DNA of 32,761 bases from Stieleria sedimenti. GTDB taxonomy: Bacteria > Planctomycetota > Planctomycetia > Pirellulales > Pirellulaceae. This document shows, piece by piece, positions 18,174 through 25,884 of this stretch; the first letter of the stretch is position 1, and every line of letters starts with the position of its first letter. Position numbers and translations under genes: made by a program. The stretch covers positions 1-32,761 of the forward strand of contig NZ_JANZKV010000329.1 of the NCBI RefSeq assembly GCF_025060895.1, written 5' to 3'. The notes beneath the pieces are model-generated. The model was given only the letters and a program-made list of their open reading frames with translations. It did no database searches and was not told where the DNA came from.

Positions 18174-18620
18174 GTGTTCTCTTTGTGGGACATCGAGACG
18201 AGTCCGGCGTCTTGGAAACGTGTCCGCGACTCGGAACGTGAACTGACACAATTGCGAAGAGAGCAAGGTAAGCTCGTGGTCGACGACCCAGGCCAGATGA
18301 ACATCATTCCTGTTCCAGGGCCCCAGCTGGATTGGCGGAGAAACTGGAGCTGGAGGGTTTATGCTCCGCCCGGCACGAAGATTGATATTTGCTTCTGCAA
18401 CCGATTGATCCCAGCGGACGGACTCCCCGATGAGAAAGCAAATTACATCTGGCGGAATACGATGGATACAGAAGACTTCATTGGCTCGCTACCAAATGGC
18501 AAACTGCTGTCCATATCGCTGGTCAACAAATCCAAGAACGGAACAACAAGTGAACGGATTCCATTTCAGCAGCCGCTGGAAGGATTCATGCTGTGGCTCG
18601 AGCCCTGGAGTAAGAGGTAG
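18174..18620 (+). CDS. Hypothetical protein, probably 5'-truncated
   Basis: Up to 148 aa in the same frame as, and six bases after, the PQQ-propeller gene. Only GTG 18174 or TTG 18183 can start it and neither has a well-placed ribosome site. The text SWKRVRDSERELTQLRREQGK, then VVDDPGQMNIIPVPGPQ and WSWRVYAPPGTKIDICFCNR, recalls a planctomycete family in which an N-terminal membrane helix is followed by a short coiled coil and a WRVY-type beta domain. Here the helix is absent, so the front of the gene appears lost at a recombination joint. It may be a non-expressed remnant. The family resemblance is from memory, not from a search. Confidence 0.5.
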   Translation: MFSLWDIETSPASWKRVRDSERELTQLRREQGKLVVDDPGQMNIIPVPGPQLDWRRNWSWRVYAPPGTKIDICFCNRLIPADGLPDEKANYIWRNTMDTEDFIGSLPNGKLLSISLVNKSKNGTTSERIPFQQPLEGFMLWLEPWSKR

Positions 18621-18849
18621 TCGAAACCAATCCTGCAAGGGCGCGGGCTCTGCCCAAAACGACATGCGATCAGTGGCGATTTGGGCGCGGCGGATGCAAC
18701 GAACGCCCGATCAATCTCCTGGGTACCGGTAGACTTTCGGCTAGAATGCGATCATAAGCCGCGAAAACAATCCCGAGCGTCAACCACAATGCACGGATTG
18801 AGCGGAGTCACGAAGGGCCCAGGTCCAGCTCTGCCAGCCCAGACCCAAC

Positions 18850-19461
18850 ATGAATGAAACGTCGCTTAGTTTGCTGCACCGTCTTCAACAGTCTTCCGAA
18901 TCGGAGAGTTGGGATCGGCTCGTAACATTGTACGCACCACTCATTCGAGCATGGCTGCGGAAGTACGACATTCAAGAGAGCGACGCGGAAGATTTGCTAC
19001 AAGAGGTGTTGCTGGCGGTATCGAAGGATCTCAGCAAGTTTGAGCATGGTGGGCAGCCGGGCGCTTTTCGGGGGTGGCTGAAGGGAATTCTGGTCAATCG
19101 GCTGCGAAATTTCTGGCGAGCACGAGACCGCCGTCGGGAGGCACGCGGTCATTCCGATATCGACGAGCGGTTGGCTGAGCTGGAGATTCCAACCAGTGAG
19201 TTGAGTCAGCTTTGGAACGAGGAGCACGACCGATACGTCTTGCGACAGCTACTCGAACTGGTCAAGCCTCATTTCGCCCCCAACACGTGGACAGCGTTCG
19301 ATCGGGTCGCCCTCAAGGGGGAAAGGCCGCGTGATGTTGCAGCAGAAATGCAGATTTCGCTGAATGCTGTTGTGACGGCTAAGTCCCGAGTACTAGGCAG
19401 GTTACGTCAGGAATCCCAAGGGCTTGTCGACTCATATTCGGGTTTTTCGGCCCGGCGCTAA
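18850..19461 (+). CDS. ECF-type RNA polymerase sigma factor
   Basis: 203 aa. Region 2 is seen as LYAPLIRAWLRKYDIQESDA, EDLLQEVLLAVSKDLSKFEH and GAFRGWLKGILVNRLRNFWR (core binding and -10 recognition). Region 4 is seen as WTAFDRVALKGERPRDVAAE and ISLNAVVTAKSRVLGRLRQE (helix-turn-helix for the -35 box). It directly precedes a Ser/Thr kinase gene whose N-terminus has an anti-sigma-type Cys/His motif. Sigma factor-kinase pairing of this kind is known in planctomycetes, so this factor is probably controlled by that kinase (inference). The 229 bp before it hold no gene. Confidence 0.92.
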   Translation: MNETSLSLLHRLQQSSESESWDRLVTLYAPLIRAWLRKYDIQESDAEDLLQEVLLAVSKDLSKFEHGGQPGAFRGWLKGILVNRLRNFWRARDRRREARGHSDIDERLAELEIPTSELSQLWNEEHDRYVLRQLLELVKPHFAPNTWTAFDRVALKGERPRDVAAEMQISLNAVVTAKSRVLGRLRQESQGLVDSYSGFSARR

Positions 19462-19468
19462 CATAAAT

Positions 19469-19500
19469 GTGCGGCTGCGGCTCTTTAAAGATAGCCGCAC
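19469..19500. promoter_or_regulatory. Inverted repeat between sigma factor and kinase genes
   Basis: GTGCGGCT (19469-19476) pairs perfectly with AGCCGCAC (19493-19500). A second GCGGCT at 19477-19482 can pair with the same right arm, leaving a loop that contains the palindrome CTTTAAAG. Two alternative hairpins sharing one arm lie just after the sigma factor stop. There is no T-run, so simple intrinsic termination is unlikely; an mRNA processing or attenuation role is possible but unproven. Confidence 0.5.
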
Positions 19501-19569
19501 GTCACTCGCGGACGGATCCGTCTGTGCCCGAGAGACGAATGCTGAAAATTCAACGATGGAGAGCCCCCG

Positions 19570-22500
19570 GTGCCTGAGCAAACAACCGTGCCTGAGCAAA
19601 CAACCCACCCCAGCCCTACCGATTTACACGCTTTCGGACTTGGACAACTTCCTCCTGATGAAGCGACTGCGATCGAGAGGCATATCAACGAGTGTGAACC
19701 TTGCTGTGAGACGATTGCCGATCTGTCATCCGCTGACACGTTCATTGAGCTTCTGCAAAGCGCAGAGCAGGAACCAAACGCTCCGACAGTGGATCACCAG
19801 TCGGGCACTGCCAATCGGAGTTCGGCGGGCGTTCCCGAACCGCTCGCTCAGCACCCGCGGTACGAGATCATCGATCTGATTGGCAAGGGCGGTATGGGCG
19901 ATGTCTATCAAGCTCGCCACCGGAAGATGGAACGGACGGTGGCGCTAAAGGTCATCAATCGCGGACTGGTTCGAAAAGCCGAAGCCATCGATCGCTTCCA
20001 CCGCGAAGTGAAGGCCGCCGCGCAACTGTCTCATCCCAACATTGTGACCGCGTATGACGCCGATCAAGCTGGTGACTTCCACTTCATGGTGATGGAGTTC
20101 GTTGACGGTGTCGACCTGTCACAAGTCGTGAAAGACCGAGGTGCCTTGCCGGTTGCCGACGCGTGTGAGTACGTCCGACAGGCTGCGATCGGTCTGCAAC
20201 ACGCACACGAACGTGGCATGGTGCATCGGGATATCAAACCTCACAACATGATGGTCACTGCAGATGGCACCGTGAAAATCCTCGACTTCGGCCTCGCCTC
20301 GCTGGCGCCGGAAGCATTGGTAGACGCTGACTCAGTCGAAGCTCGCGGTGAACTGACGGCGGCTGGCGCGATCATGGGCACGCCCGATTTCATTTCGCCG
20401 GAGCAGGCCGAGGACGCCCGTCAGGCCGACATCCGAAGCGATATCTACAGTCTTGGAGCGACACTCTATTACTTGCTTTCTGGTCGGGCGCCGTTTGACG
20501 ATGGCAGCATCATGCACAAACTCAAGAGTCTGGCACACGTTGAACCGGAAGCGTTGGATTCAGTGCGCGACGATGTTCCCGAAGAACTTGTGGCCATCGC
20601 GTCCAGGATGATGGCCAAGGATCCCGATGAGCGGTATCTCACGCCGAAGGAAGTTGCAGACGCGCTGGAGTCTTTTGCACGAGCCAGGCAAGAGGAGATT
20701 TCAAAATCATCGCCTGGTCATCAAGTCCAACCCCGTCACTGGAAGCCCACGTTCCTGTCGTTGACCGCCGTTGCCGCGTTGTTCTTCACGGCGCTCTTCG
20801 CGGGACTCGTCTACTACGTCCAAACCGACCATGGAGTGGTTCGCGTTGAGGTGACCGATCCGTCGCTCGAAGTGAGCATCAAGGACCATACCATCACAAT
20901 GAAGGACGGAGACGGGAAACCCCTGACCATCCGCCCCGGTGAACAGTCGCTGATCGTTCGCAACGACTACGCCGATTTCGAGTTCGAGACCGACAGCTTC
21001 CAGATTCGTCGTGGTGATAAGATCGCCTTCAAGGTCGACTACGTCAAAGGTGAGGTTGTGGTCACCAAGGATGGCGAGCGATTTCACTCGCAGACGTTGT
21101 CAGATGACATTGAGGTGCAGCAGATCCTCGACCGGATGGCAAGAGCGTACGCCCAGTGCAAGTCATACCGCGATTCAGGCGTCATCAAGACAGTGATTGT
21201 TGAGAACGCTGACTCACCGAAAATCACTTTCGAGCATTCCCTTACCACAGTTTTTCAGCGTCCCGACCGGTTTCGATTCGAAATCAAAGACCAATATGAC
21301 GATGAGTTGCTGATCTCTCTCGACGGGCAAGACATCCAAACCTCGTGGGACATTGAACCAGGATTCCAAAAACCGGAATCACTGGAGCTCGCCATGGCTC
21401 AAGCAGTTGGTTTCACAGGGGGAGATGTCGGTCGAATTCCGGCCATGCTCATGCCCAAAAAACTTGACGGTTGGGTCGACTTGGACCTCATCGACCCGAG
21501 ACAGATCGAGGACGGTAAGCTTCAGAATGTTGAGTGTTTTCGTTTGGAATACAATTTCCGCGACGAGCAAATCATCCTGTGGATCGATAAACAGTCCCAT
21601 CTCGTTCGACGGATTGACGAACGGATCGAATCTGATGGCATTCGTATCAGCGAGCGGACGACGACCTACGATCCAACCATCGACGGCAAGATCACGGATA
21701 AGATGCTCGAATTTCATCCGCTTGCTAGGCGAGCCACCGATGCTGAAACCCATAAAGCTGGTCAGCAGCGGTCAGACAATCAGTTTGACATGCCGCTGTG
21801 CTGGTGCCCTGCTGGAGAATTCAAGATGGGCAGAAAGCAGCTACCAGTGACACTGACCCGGGGCTTCTGGATGGGTAAATACGAGGTGACGCAGGCGCAG
21901 TATGAAGCGTTGATGGGCGAAAATCCGAGCGAGAACAAAGGCGAAGCCCTGCCGGTTGAGAAGGTGGCGTGGAACGAGGCCAAGAAGTTCTGCCAAAAGT
22001 TCACGGAACTTGAACGCAAAGCCGGTCGCTTGCCCAAGGGTTGGGAATATCGACTACCGACCGAGGCTCAGTGGGAGTATGCCTGCCGAGCAGGCACGAC
22101 CCTGGTCTGGGACGATGAGAAAGCCTTGGTGTACCCTTCCACGTTCGGAGACGATCTCAGTGAGCTTGGAGACTACGCTTGGTACAGCGCAAACTCCGAC
22201 GGCACGCCGCACCCAGGCGGCCAGAAAAAGCCGAACGCGTGGGGATTGTGCGATATGTATGGGAACGTGCGCGAGTGGGTCCGCGACGCCTGGCAAAGCA
22301 AACTCTCTGGAGGGAAGGATCCGGAGGTAGACGTTGGGTCCCCCATTCACGCATATCGCGGAGGTGACTGGCTCACCTACGCGGAACCTTGTGGTTCGCC
22401 GTTCATCCGGGGTTTTGGCGTGGCCGGCCGCGAGGCACCACACATGAAGGGCTTTCGCGTGGCACTCGTTCCGGTCGGTGATTCCGGCGACGGCGCGGCC

Positions 22501-23310
22501 GCGGACGGCGACCACGCACAGCTCCAGGGAGAATGGGAAACTGTTTCGCTCACCGAAGGCGGAAAACAGCTTGCCACCGAAAATGGGTTTGGCGGTCTCC
22601 TGCTCCAGATCAAGGGCAACAGGTTTGTCATCAAGGAAAGGACGCCGAACGGTGAAAAGTCCGAGGTTGACACCGGTCGGATCGAGATCAACAGCACAAT
22701 CTCCCCCAAGACAATTGACTTCATTGGCCACGCCCAATCAGCGTTCGGCATCTACGAGTTCGAGGACGGTGTGCTGCGAATCTGCCTTGCCGAACAAGGC
22801 GGGACTGATACGCCTGCGGGGGCACGTATCCCCGACACGAAACCCTTGAAACGTCCCACGACGTTTGATTCCCCAGCTGGCAGCAACATCATGCTGATGG
22901 AGTTCCGGCGGCAGCCAGATAACGCAGGTAAGGTTGAAACGCGACAACCGGACATTCTGGGCATGGGCAGGGTGGTGGCCTTCGTTCCACAGGAGACCGA
23001 GATGCTGGCCGAGATTGATCTCGACACATCGGAACGCGCGGTCGAGCTATGGGTGTCGGGCGATGATGCGAACGTTGTGCAGGAGGGTGACCGTGTTCAA
23101 TTGGAATTTGAAGGCTGGCCAGCCGCGGAACCCGCTGGCTTTTTCGGCGGTAAGGTGATCAGCCTCGATCCCAAGGCTGACGACGCAGGAATGTTTCGCG
23201 TTCTCATCAAGGGAGATGACAGCGAGTCGTGGCCTGATCAACGGTATCTGCGGCCCGGTGTGCGCGCAAATTGCCGGATCTTTACCGCAGCTCAGAATCC
23301 TGCTCAATAA
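19570..23310 (+). CDS. Mosaic membrane Ser/Thr protein kinase with FGE/SUMF1, TIGR03067 and adaptor-like domains
   Basis: 1246 aa from GTG 19570 (GGAG eight bases upstream). Order: anti-sigma-like zinc motif H38-x3-C42-x2-C45; kinase about 98-370 with GKGGMGDVY, K127, E146, HRDIKPHN (D221), D239FG and SPE 276-278; membrane helix about 394-417; a beta region about 422-502; a LolA/DUF2092-like region about 513-720; FGE/SUMF1-type domain about 741-968 (FWMGKYEVTQAQYEALMGEN, YRLPTEAQWEYACRAG, GLCDMYGNVREWV, GFRVAL); TIGR03067 about 982-1113; and a tail about 1125-1238 like the barrel end of HlyD adaptors (GDRVQLEFEGWPA, RYLRPGVRANCRIF). The kinase is complete and probably active. The FGE-type domain keeps one Cys (C941) but not the catalytic pair, so formylglycine formation is doubtful. 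It likely senses envelope signals and controls the sigma factor upstream. The reading frame continues beyond its TAA. Confidence 0.93.
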   Translation: MPEQTTVPEQTTHPSPTDLHAFGLGQLPPDEATAIERHINECEPCCETIADLSSADTFIELLQSAEQEPNAPTVDHQSGTANRSSAGVPEPLAQHPRYEIIDLIGKGGMGDVYQARHRKMERTVALKVINRGLVRKAEAIDRFHREVKAAAQLSHPNIVTAYDADQAGDFHFMVMEFVDGVDLSQVVKDRGALPVADACEYVRQAAIGLQHAHERGMVHRDIKPHNMMVTADGTVKILDFGLASLAPEALVDADSVEARGELTAAGAIMGTPDFISPEQAEDARQADIRSDIYSLGATLYYLLSGRAPFDDGSIMHKLKSLAHVEPEALDSVRDDVPEELVAIASRMMAKDPDERYLTPKEVADALESFARARQEEISKSSPGHQVQPRHWKPTFLSLTAVAALFFTALFAGLVYYVQTDHGVVRVEVTDPSLEVSIKDHTITMKDGDGKPLTIRPGEQSLIVRNDYADFEFETDSFQIRRGDKIAFKVDYVKGEVVVTKDGERFHSQTLSDDIEVQQILDRMARAYAQCKSYRDSGVIKTVIVENADSPKITFEHSLTTVFQRPDRFRFEIKDQYDDELLISLDGQDIQTSWDIEPGFQKPESLELAMAQAVGFTGGDVGRIPAMLMPKKLDGWVDLDLIDPRQIEDGKLQNVECFRLEYNFRDEQIILWIDKQSHLVRRIDERIESDGIRISERTTTYDPTIDGKITDKMLEFHPLARRATDAETHKAGQQRSDNQFDMPLCWCPAGEFKMGRKQLPVTLTRGFWMGKYEVTQAQYEALMGENPSENKGEALPVEKVAWNEAKKFCQKFTELERKAGRLPKGWEYRLPTEAQWEYACRAGTTLVWDDEKALVYPSTFGDDLSELGDYAWYSANSDGTPHPGGQKKPNAWGLCDMYGNVREWVRDAWQSKLSGGKDPEVDVGSPIHAYRGGDWLTYAEPCGSPFIRGFGVAGREAPHMKGFRVALVPVGDSGDGAAADGDHAQLQGEWETVSLTEGGKQLATENGFGGLLLQIKGNRFVIKERTPNGEKSEVDTGRIEINSTISPKTIDFIGHAQSAFGIYEFEDGVLRICLAEQGGTDTPAGARIPDTKPLKRPTTFDSPAGSNIMLMEFRRQPDNAGKVETRQPDILGMGRVVAFVPQETEMLAEIDLDTSERAVELWVSGDDANVVQEGDRVQLEFEGWPAAEPAGFFGGKVISLDPKADDAGMFRVLIKGDDSESWPDQRYLRPGVRANCRIFTAAQNPAQ

Positions 23311-23697
23311 TCCGAAGCCCAGTCGTCCAAGCCCACGGTAGAGCAAGTCGCGACGGAGCCGGTGGGCGAAAAAACACCAACGCAACTTCTTCGCTACGAC
23401 CTGACCCTCGTCCCTGCGAATGCTCAACATGTTGTTGGAGCTCGACCGGGACATATCCTGCGTGATCCGCAATTGGCAAAGCTGCGTGAGTCCGCTCCAC
23501 CCTCGGCAGGTTTCACTTCCTTGTTTGTCAACGAGAATGTTGCCGAGGTACTGGTCATCACATTGCCCAAACCGAATCGCATATCGAATCCACGAGTCAT
23601 CATTCTCACCGTCGAGCAGGAAGATGCGATGGAAGAGGTTGATCGAGCCATCGGAATCCAAAAGTTGGGGCGTGGCGACACGGAAATCGCTGCGTGA
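23311..23697 (+). pseudogene. In-frame continuation beyond the kinase stop codon
   Basis: After TAA 23308-23310 the kinase frame stays open for 128 codons to TGA 23695-23697. The text is protein-like: a Ser/Thr/Glu linker, then YDLTLVPANAQHVVGARPGH, ILRDPQLAKLRES, EVLVITLPKPNRISNPRVII and EEVDRAIGI. This recalls a domain found at the ends of large planctomycete membrane proteins (VPANA followed by RP and a PQL motif; from memory). A CAA to TAA change would explain the stop. Near 23690 a second frame takes over with some coding look (to about 23791), suggesting a further frameshift. It is read as a decayed kinase C-terminus; a separate small gene starting at GTG 23362 is possible but has no clear ribosome site. 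Between 23791 and 23850 I see nothing. Confidence 0.55.
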
Positions 23698-23849
23698 TGT
23701 CGGATTGTCAGTTGATGTTACAATCGACGTTGCGACAGGGCCGCTCATCCGCACCAAGCCGTGCTCCAGAGCTTCCGATCGCATGGCTTGAAGATTCGAT
23801 GAAGTGCAAGCCACAGAATCAATAGTTGTCCCCACGAGGAACTCAAACG

Positions 23850-24641
23850 ATGTCTCGGATTATGTTTGTAGCTGGAATCTGCTTTCTACTCGCGACGCCA
23901 TGCTCTGCGAACAACAGTTTTTTTATCCCCGGTGACGCCTTCTTCTACTTCGAGATCGACCAATCCGAATGGAAGGCCCTCAAAAGTGGAGCACTCACGA
24001 TTGTGGACTACGATCGACCCGAGGAGATGTCATTGACGTTCTGTGGATACGCAGGATACAAGAAACTAGATCTGTCCAGCCTTTCCGATCAATTTCGCGG
24101 TCAGCTGATCAAGTCAATCGCGTCAATGAAGGAGAACTATCCGACCAAGATCGTCGAGATCGATCACGGGGAGCCCACGTTGTTCGGTGCGCCATCAGGA
24201 CTCGAGAGAAAAGAAACGAACAAGCTTCGCATCTTCGTGTACAACCGTTCGTTTGATTTTTCGCAGTTTCGGATTGGGCTCAAGTACAACGAATCATGGG
24301 CGGACACCGCTGTTCGCCTAGGCTTCAAGAGAGACCATTTTCGCTACGACTTTTTTGTTCCAACGCCTCAGGGGATTGCGGAGTCATGGCGTATGGGATC
24401 GGCTGTGAGTCCGCTCAAAGTGCAATTCCCAGATTCCGATCGAGGCTATGTCACGACTCCGATGAGAATCGATCCCTCAGCGGTGACCTTCCTGATTTGC
24501 CCACCGGTCTCGTTGACATCGCTTTGTTTTCCGCCTCGCGATTCGAAATTGGAGTGTTTCGCTGTTTCAGAAGATCGGCAAAGGACGTTGGTCAATGATA
24601 CGAGCAAGGCACGGAAGTCCATCTGGCTGGAATCGAAGTGA
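23850..24641 (+). CDS. Secreted protein of unknown function
   Basis: 263 aa from ATG 23850 with GAGGA about eleven bases upstream. A short signal peptide is visible (MSRIMFVAGICFLLATPCSA, then NNSFF), with Cys close to the predicted cleavage site. The mature part is rich in aromatic residues (FFIPGDAFFYFEIDQSEW; SLTFCGYAGYKKLDLSSL; DHFRYDFFVPTPQGIAESWR; SAVTFLICPPVSLTSLCFPP) and shows no motif I recognise. Base composition is markedly poorer in GC than the flanking housekeeping-type genes (27 of 60 in 24241-24300). It is followed on the other strand by a TIGR03067 remnant that overlaps no part of it. No function is proposed. Confidence 0.7.
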   Translation: MSRIMFVAGICFLLATPCSANNSFFIPGDAFFYFEIDQSEWKALKSGALTIVDYDRPEEMSLTFCGYAGYKKLDLSSLSDQFRGQLIKSIASMKENYPTKIVEIDHGEPTLFGAPSGLERKETNKLRIFVYNRSFDFSQFRIGLKYNESWADTAVRLGFKRDHFRYDFFVPTPQGIAESWRMGSAVSPLKVQFPDSDRGYVTTPMRIDPSAVTFLICPPVSLTSLCFPPRDSKLECFAVSEDRQRTLVNDTSKARKSIWLESK

Positions 24642-24647
24642 CGCTCC

Positions 24648-24869
24648 AACCTCGGTGAACTCCATCAACAGAGTGTTGCTACCAGCTGGAGATTCGAACG
24701 TCTTGGGACGTTTCAAGTATTTCATGTCGGGGATGCGTTCCTCCGCGGGGACATCGGTCCCGCCTTGTTCGACCAGGCAAACTCTCCGCACACCGTCCTT
24801 GAGTTCGTAAATGCCGAGAGATCGTCGATCGGGTTGGGCGCGGCCAATGTCCGGAGTTTTTACCATCGG
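24648..24869 (-). pseudogene. TIGR03067 domain remnant (C-terminal fragment)
   Basis: About 74 codons on the minus strand read MVKTPDIGRAQP, then RSLGIYELKDGVRRVCLVEQ, GGTDVPAEERIPDMKYLKRP, and KTFESPAGSNTLLMEFTEV. This closely matches residues about 1046-1113 of the kinase protein (FGIYEFEDGVLRICLAEQGG, KPLKRPTTFDSPAGSN, LLMEF versus LMEF). There is no N-terminal half of the domain and no start codon in context; the fragment begins about 18 bases after the stop of the isomerase-like gene, in a different frame from it. It is best read as the tail of a gene destroyed by a rearrangement. Confidence 0.8.
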
Positions 24870-24886
24870 ACGCAGTGCGGTGAAAC

Positions 24887-25744
24887 TCACACCAGATCCA
24901 ACACCCGGTCCATCTGCTCGGCGATTTCCACCAAACGTTTGCGGTCGCCGCCCTTGACCTCCGCCGTCGCCCAACCGTGGTAATCGATCTTCGCCAGCTC
25001 CGCACGGACCTTGTCCCACTCGATGCTGCCTTCACCGAGCGGCTTGCGAAACCCTTCCCGCATGCCTTCGTTCATCGCAATGGTCAAGTCATACTCTTTG
25101 ATGTCCAACTTCTTCGCGCGGCGACCGATGACTTCCAACCAGTGCTCCGGCCAACCCCAGCGGACCACGTTGCCGACGTCGAAATAGATCCCCACCATCG
25201 GACTGTCGAACGAATCAATGAAGCGGGCCATCCCCATCGGTTCAATCAGATACGACGCCCAGACGTTTTCACACAGGATCATCACCCCCTGTTTCTCGGC
25301 ATGTCCGATCGCTTGACGAATGATCTGTTTGGTTTCCTCGTGATTCTGCAAGTAGCTGATCTTTCGATCGTATCGAACCACGTGCAAGACCGAGCTGGCG
25401 CCGAGCATTTTGGCCTGATCGATCGCACCGACCAAATCGGGATTGCTGGAATGGACCACGCCATGAATCGGCAGTCCGGTCGCTTCACTCGCCTGGGCAT
25501 AGGACCGAACGAGCGCTTGGTTTTCTTTGCCGAGTTTGACGCGAGGTTCCACGCCGTCGAATCCGATGTCGCGGATCATGCGAAACTTCTCCAGCACCGA
25601 TTCGTTGCCGGTGGCCATGTGAAGTTTAATGGCTTTTTTGATCTTGCCGGTGAACTGCCCGGCGACGGCCTTGTTGGGCAGTGACTGCGTTGCCAGCGCG
25701 ACCGACGTCGCAGCAGCAGATTTCAAAACGGTGCGTCGTTGCAT
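24887..25744 (-). CDS. Sugar phosphate isomerase/epimerase-like protein (TIM barrel), exported
   Basis: 285 aa from ATG 25744. The Tat-like signal MQRRTVLKSAAATSVALATQ implies export. The TIM-barrel elements are AIKLHMATGNESVLEKFRMI, IGFDGVEPRVKLG, GLPIHGVVHSSNPD, GVMILCENVWASYLIEP (metal-site Glu), VGIYFDVGNVVRWGWPEHW (Asp/His), KKLDIKEYDL, GSIEWDKV and YHGWATAEVKGGD. This matches hydroxypyruvate isomerase-like and xylose-isomerase-like proteins of planctomycetes; the substrate is unknown. The end is complete (MDRVLDLV). It lies 204 bp downstream of a Gfo/Idh/MocA oxidoreductase on the same strand, a common pairing in sugar catabolism, with a hairpin array in between. Confidence 0.92.
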   Translation of the reverse strand: MQRRTVLKSAAATSVALATQSLPNKAVAGQFTGKIKKAIKLHMATGNESVLEKFRMIRDIGFDGVEPRVKLGKENQALVRSYAQASEATGLPIHGVVHSSNPDLVGAIDQAKMLGASSVLHVVRYDRKISYLQNHEETKQIIRQAIGHAEKQGVMILCENVWASYLIEPMGMARFIDSFDSPMVGIYFDVGNVVRWGWPEHWLEVIGRRAKKLDIKEYDLTIAMNEGMREGFRKPLGEGSIEWDKVRAELAKIDYHGWATAEVKGGDRKRLVEIAEQMDRVLDLV

Positions 25745-25778
25745 GATGCGAATCCAGGCGTGAAAGAGTTGAACAGTT

Positions 25779-25880
25779 GTAGGTCACGCTGTGCGTGACG
25801 TTCCCGTAGGTCACGCTGTGCGTGACATTCCCGTAGGTCACGCTGTGCGTGACATTCCCGTAGGTCACGCTGTGCGTGAC
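25779..25880. repeat. Tandem array of four palindromes, 27-bp period
   Basis: Copies at 25779-25799, 25806-25826, 25833-25853 and 25860-25880 are identical: GTAGG followed by the hairpin GTCACGC-TGT-GCGTGAC (sharing the second G). Six-base joins (GTTCCC, then ATTCCC twice) separate them. The array lies between the two minus-strand genes, in the leader of the isomerase-like gene, and could form four successive stem-loops in its transcript. Confidence 0.95.
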
Positions 25881-25884
25881 GTTT

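Noticed and set aside
23362..23697. Independent small gene starting at GTG 23362
   Set aside because: The frame continues upstream to the kinase stop and is the same frame, and no ribosome site precedes GTG 23362; a decayed kinase extension explains it better.
25779..25880. Possible CRISPR array
   Set aside because: The spacers are only six bases and nearly identical; there are no cas genes. It is a tandem palindrome array.
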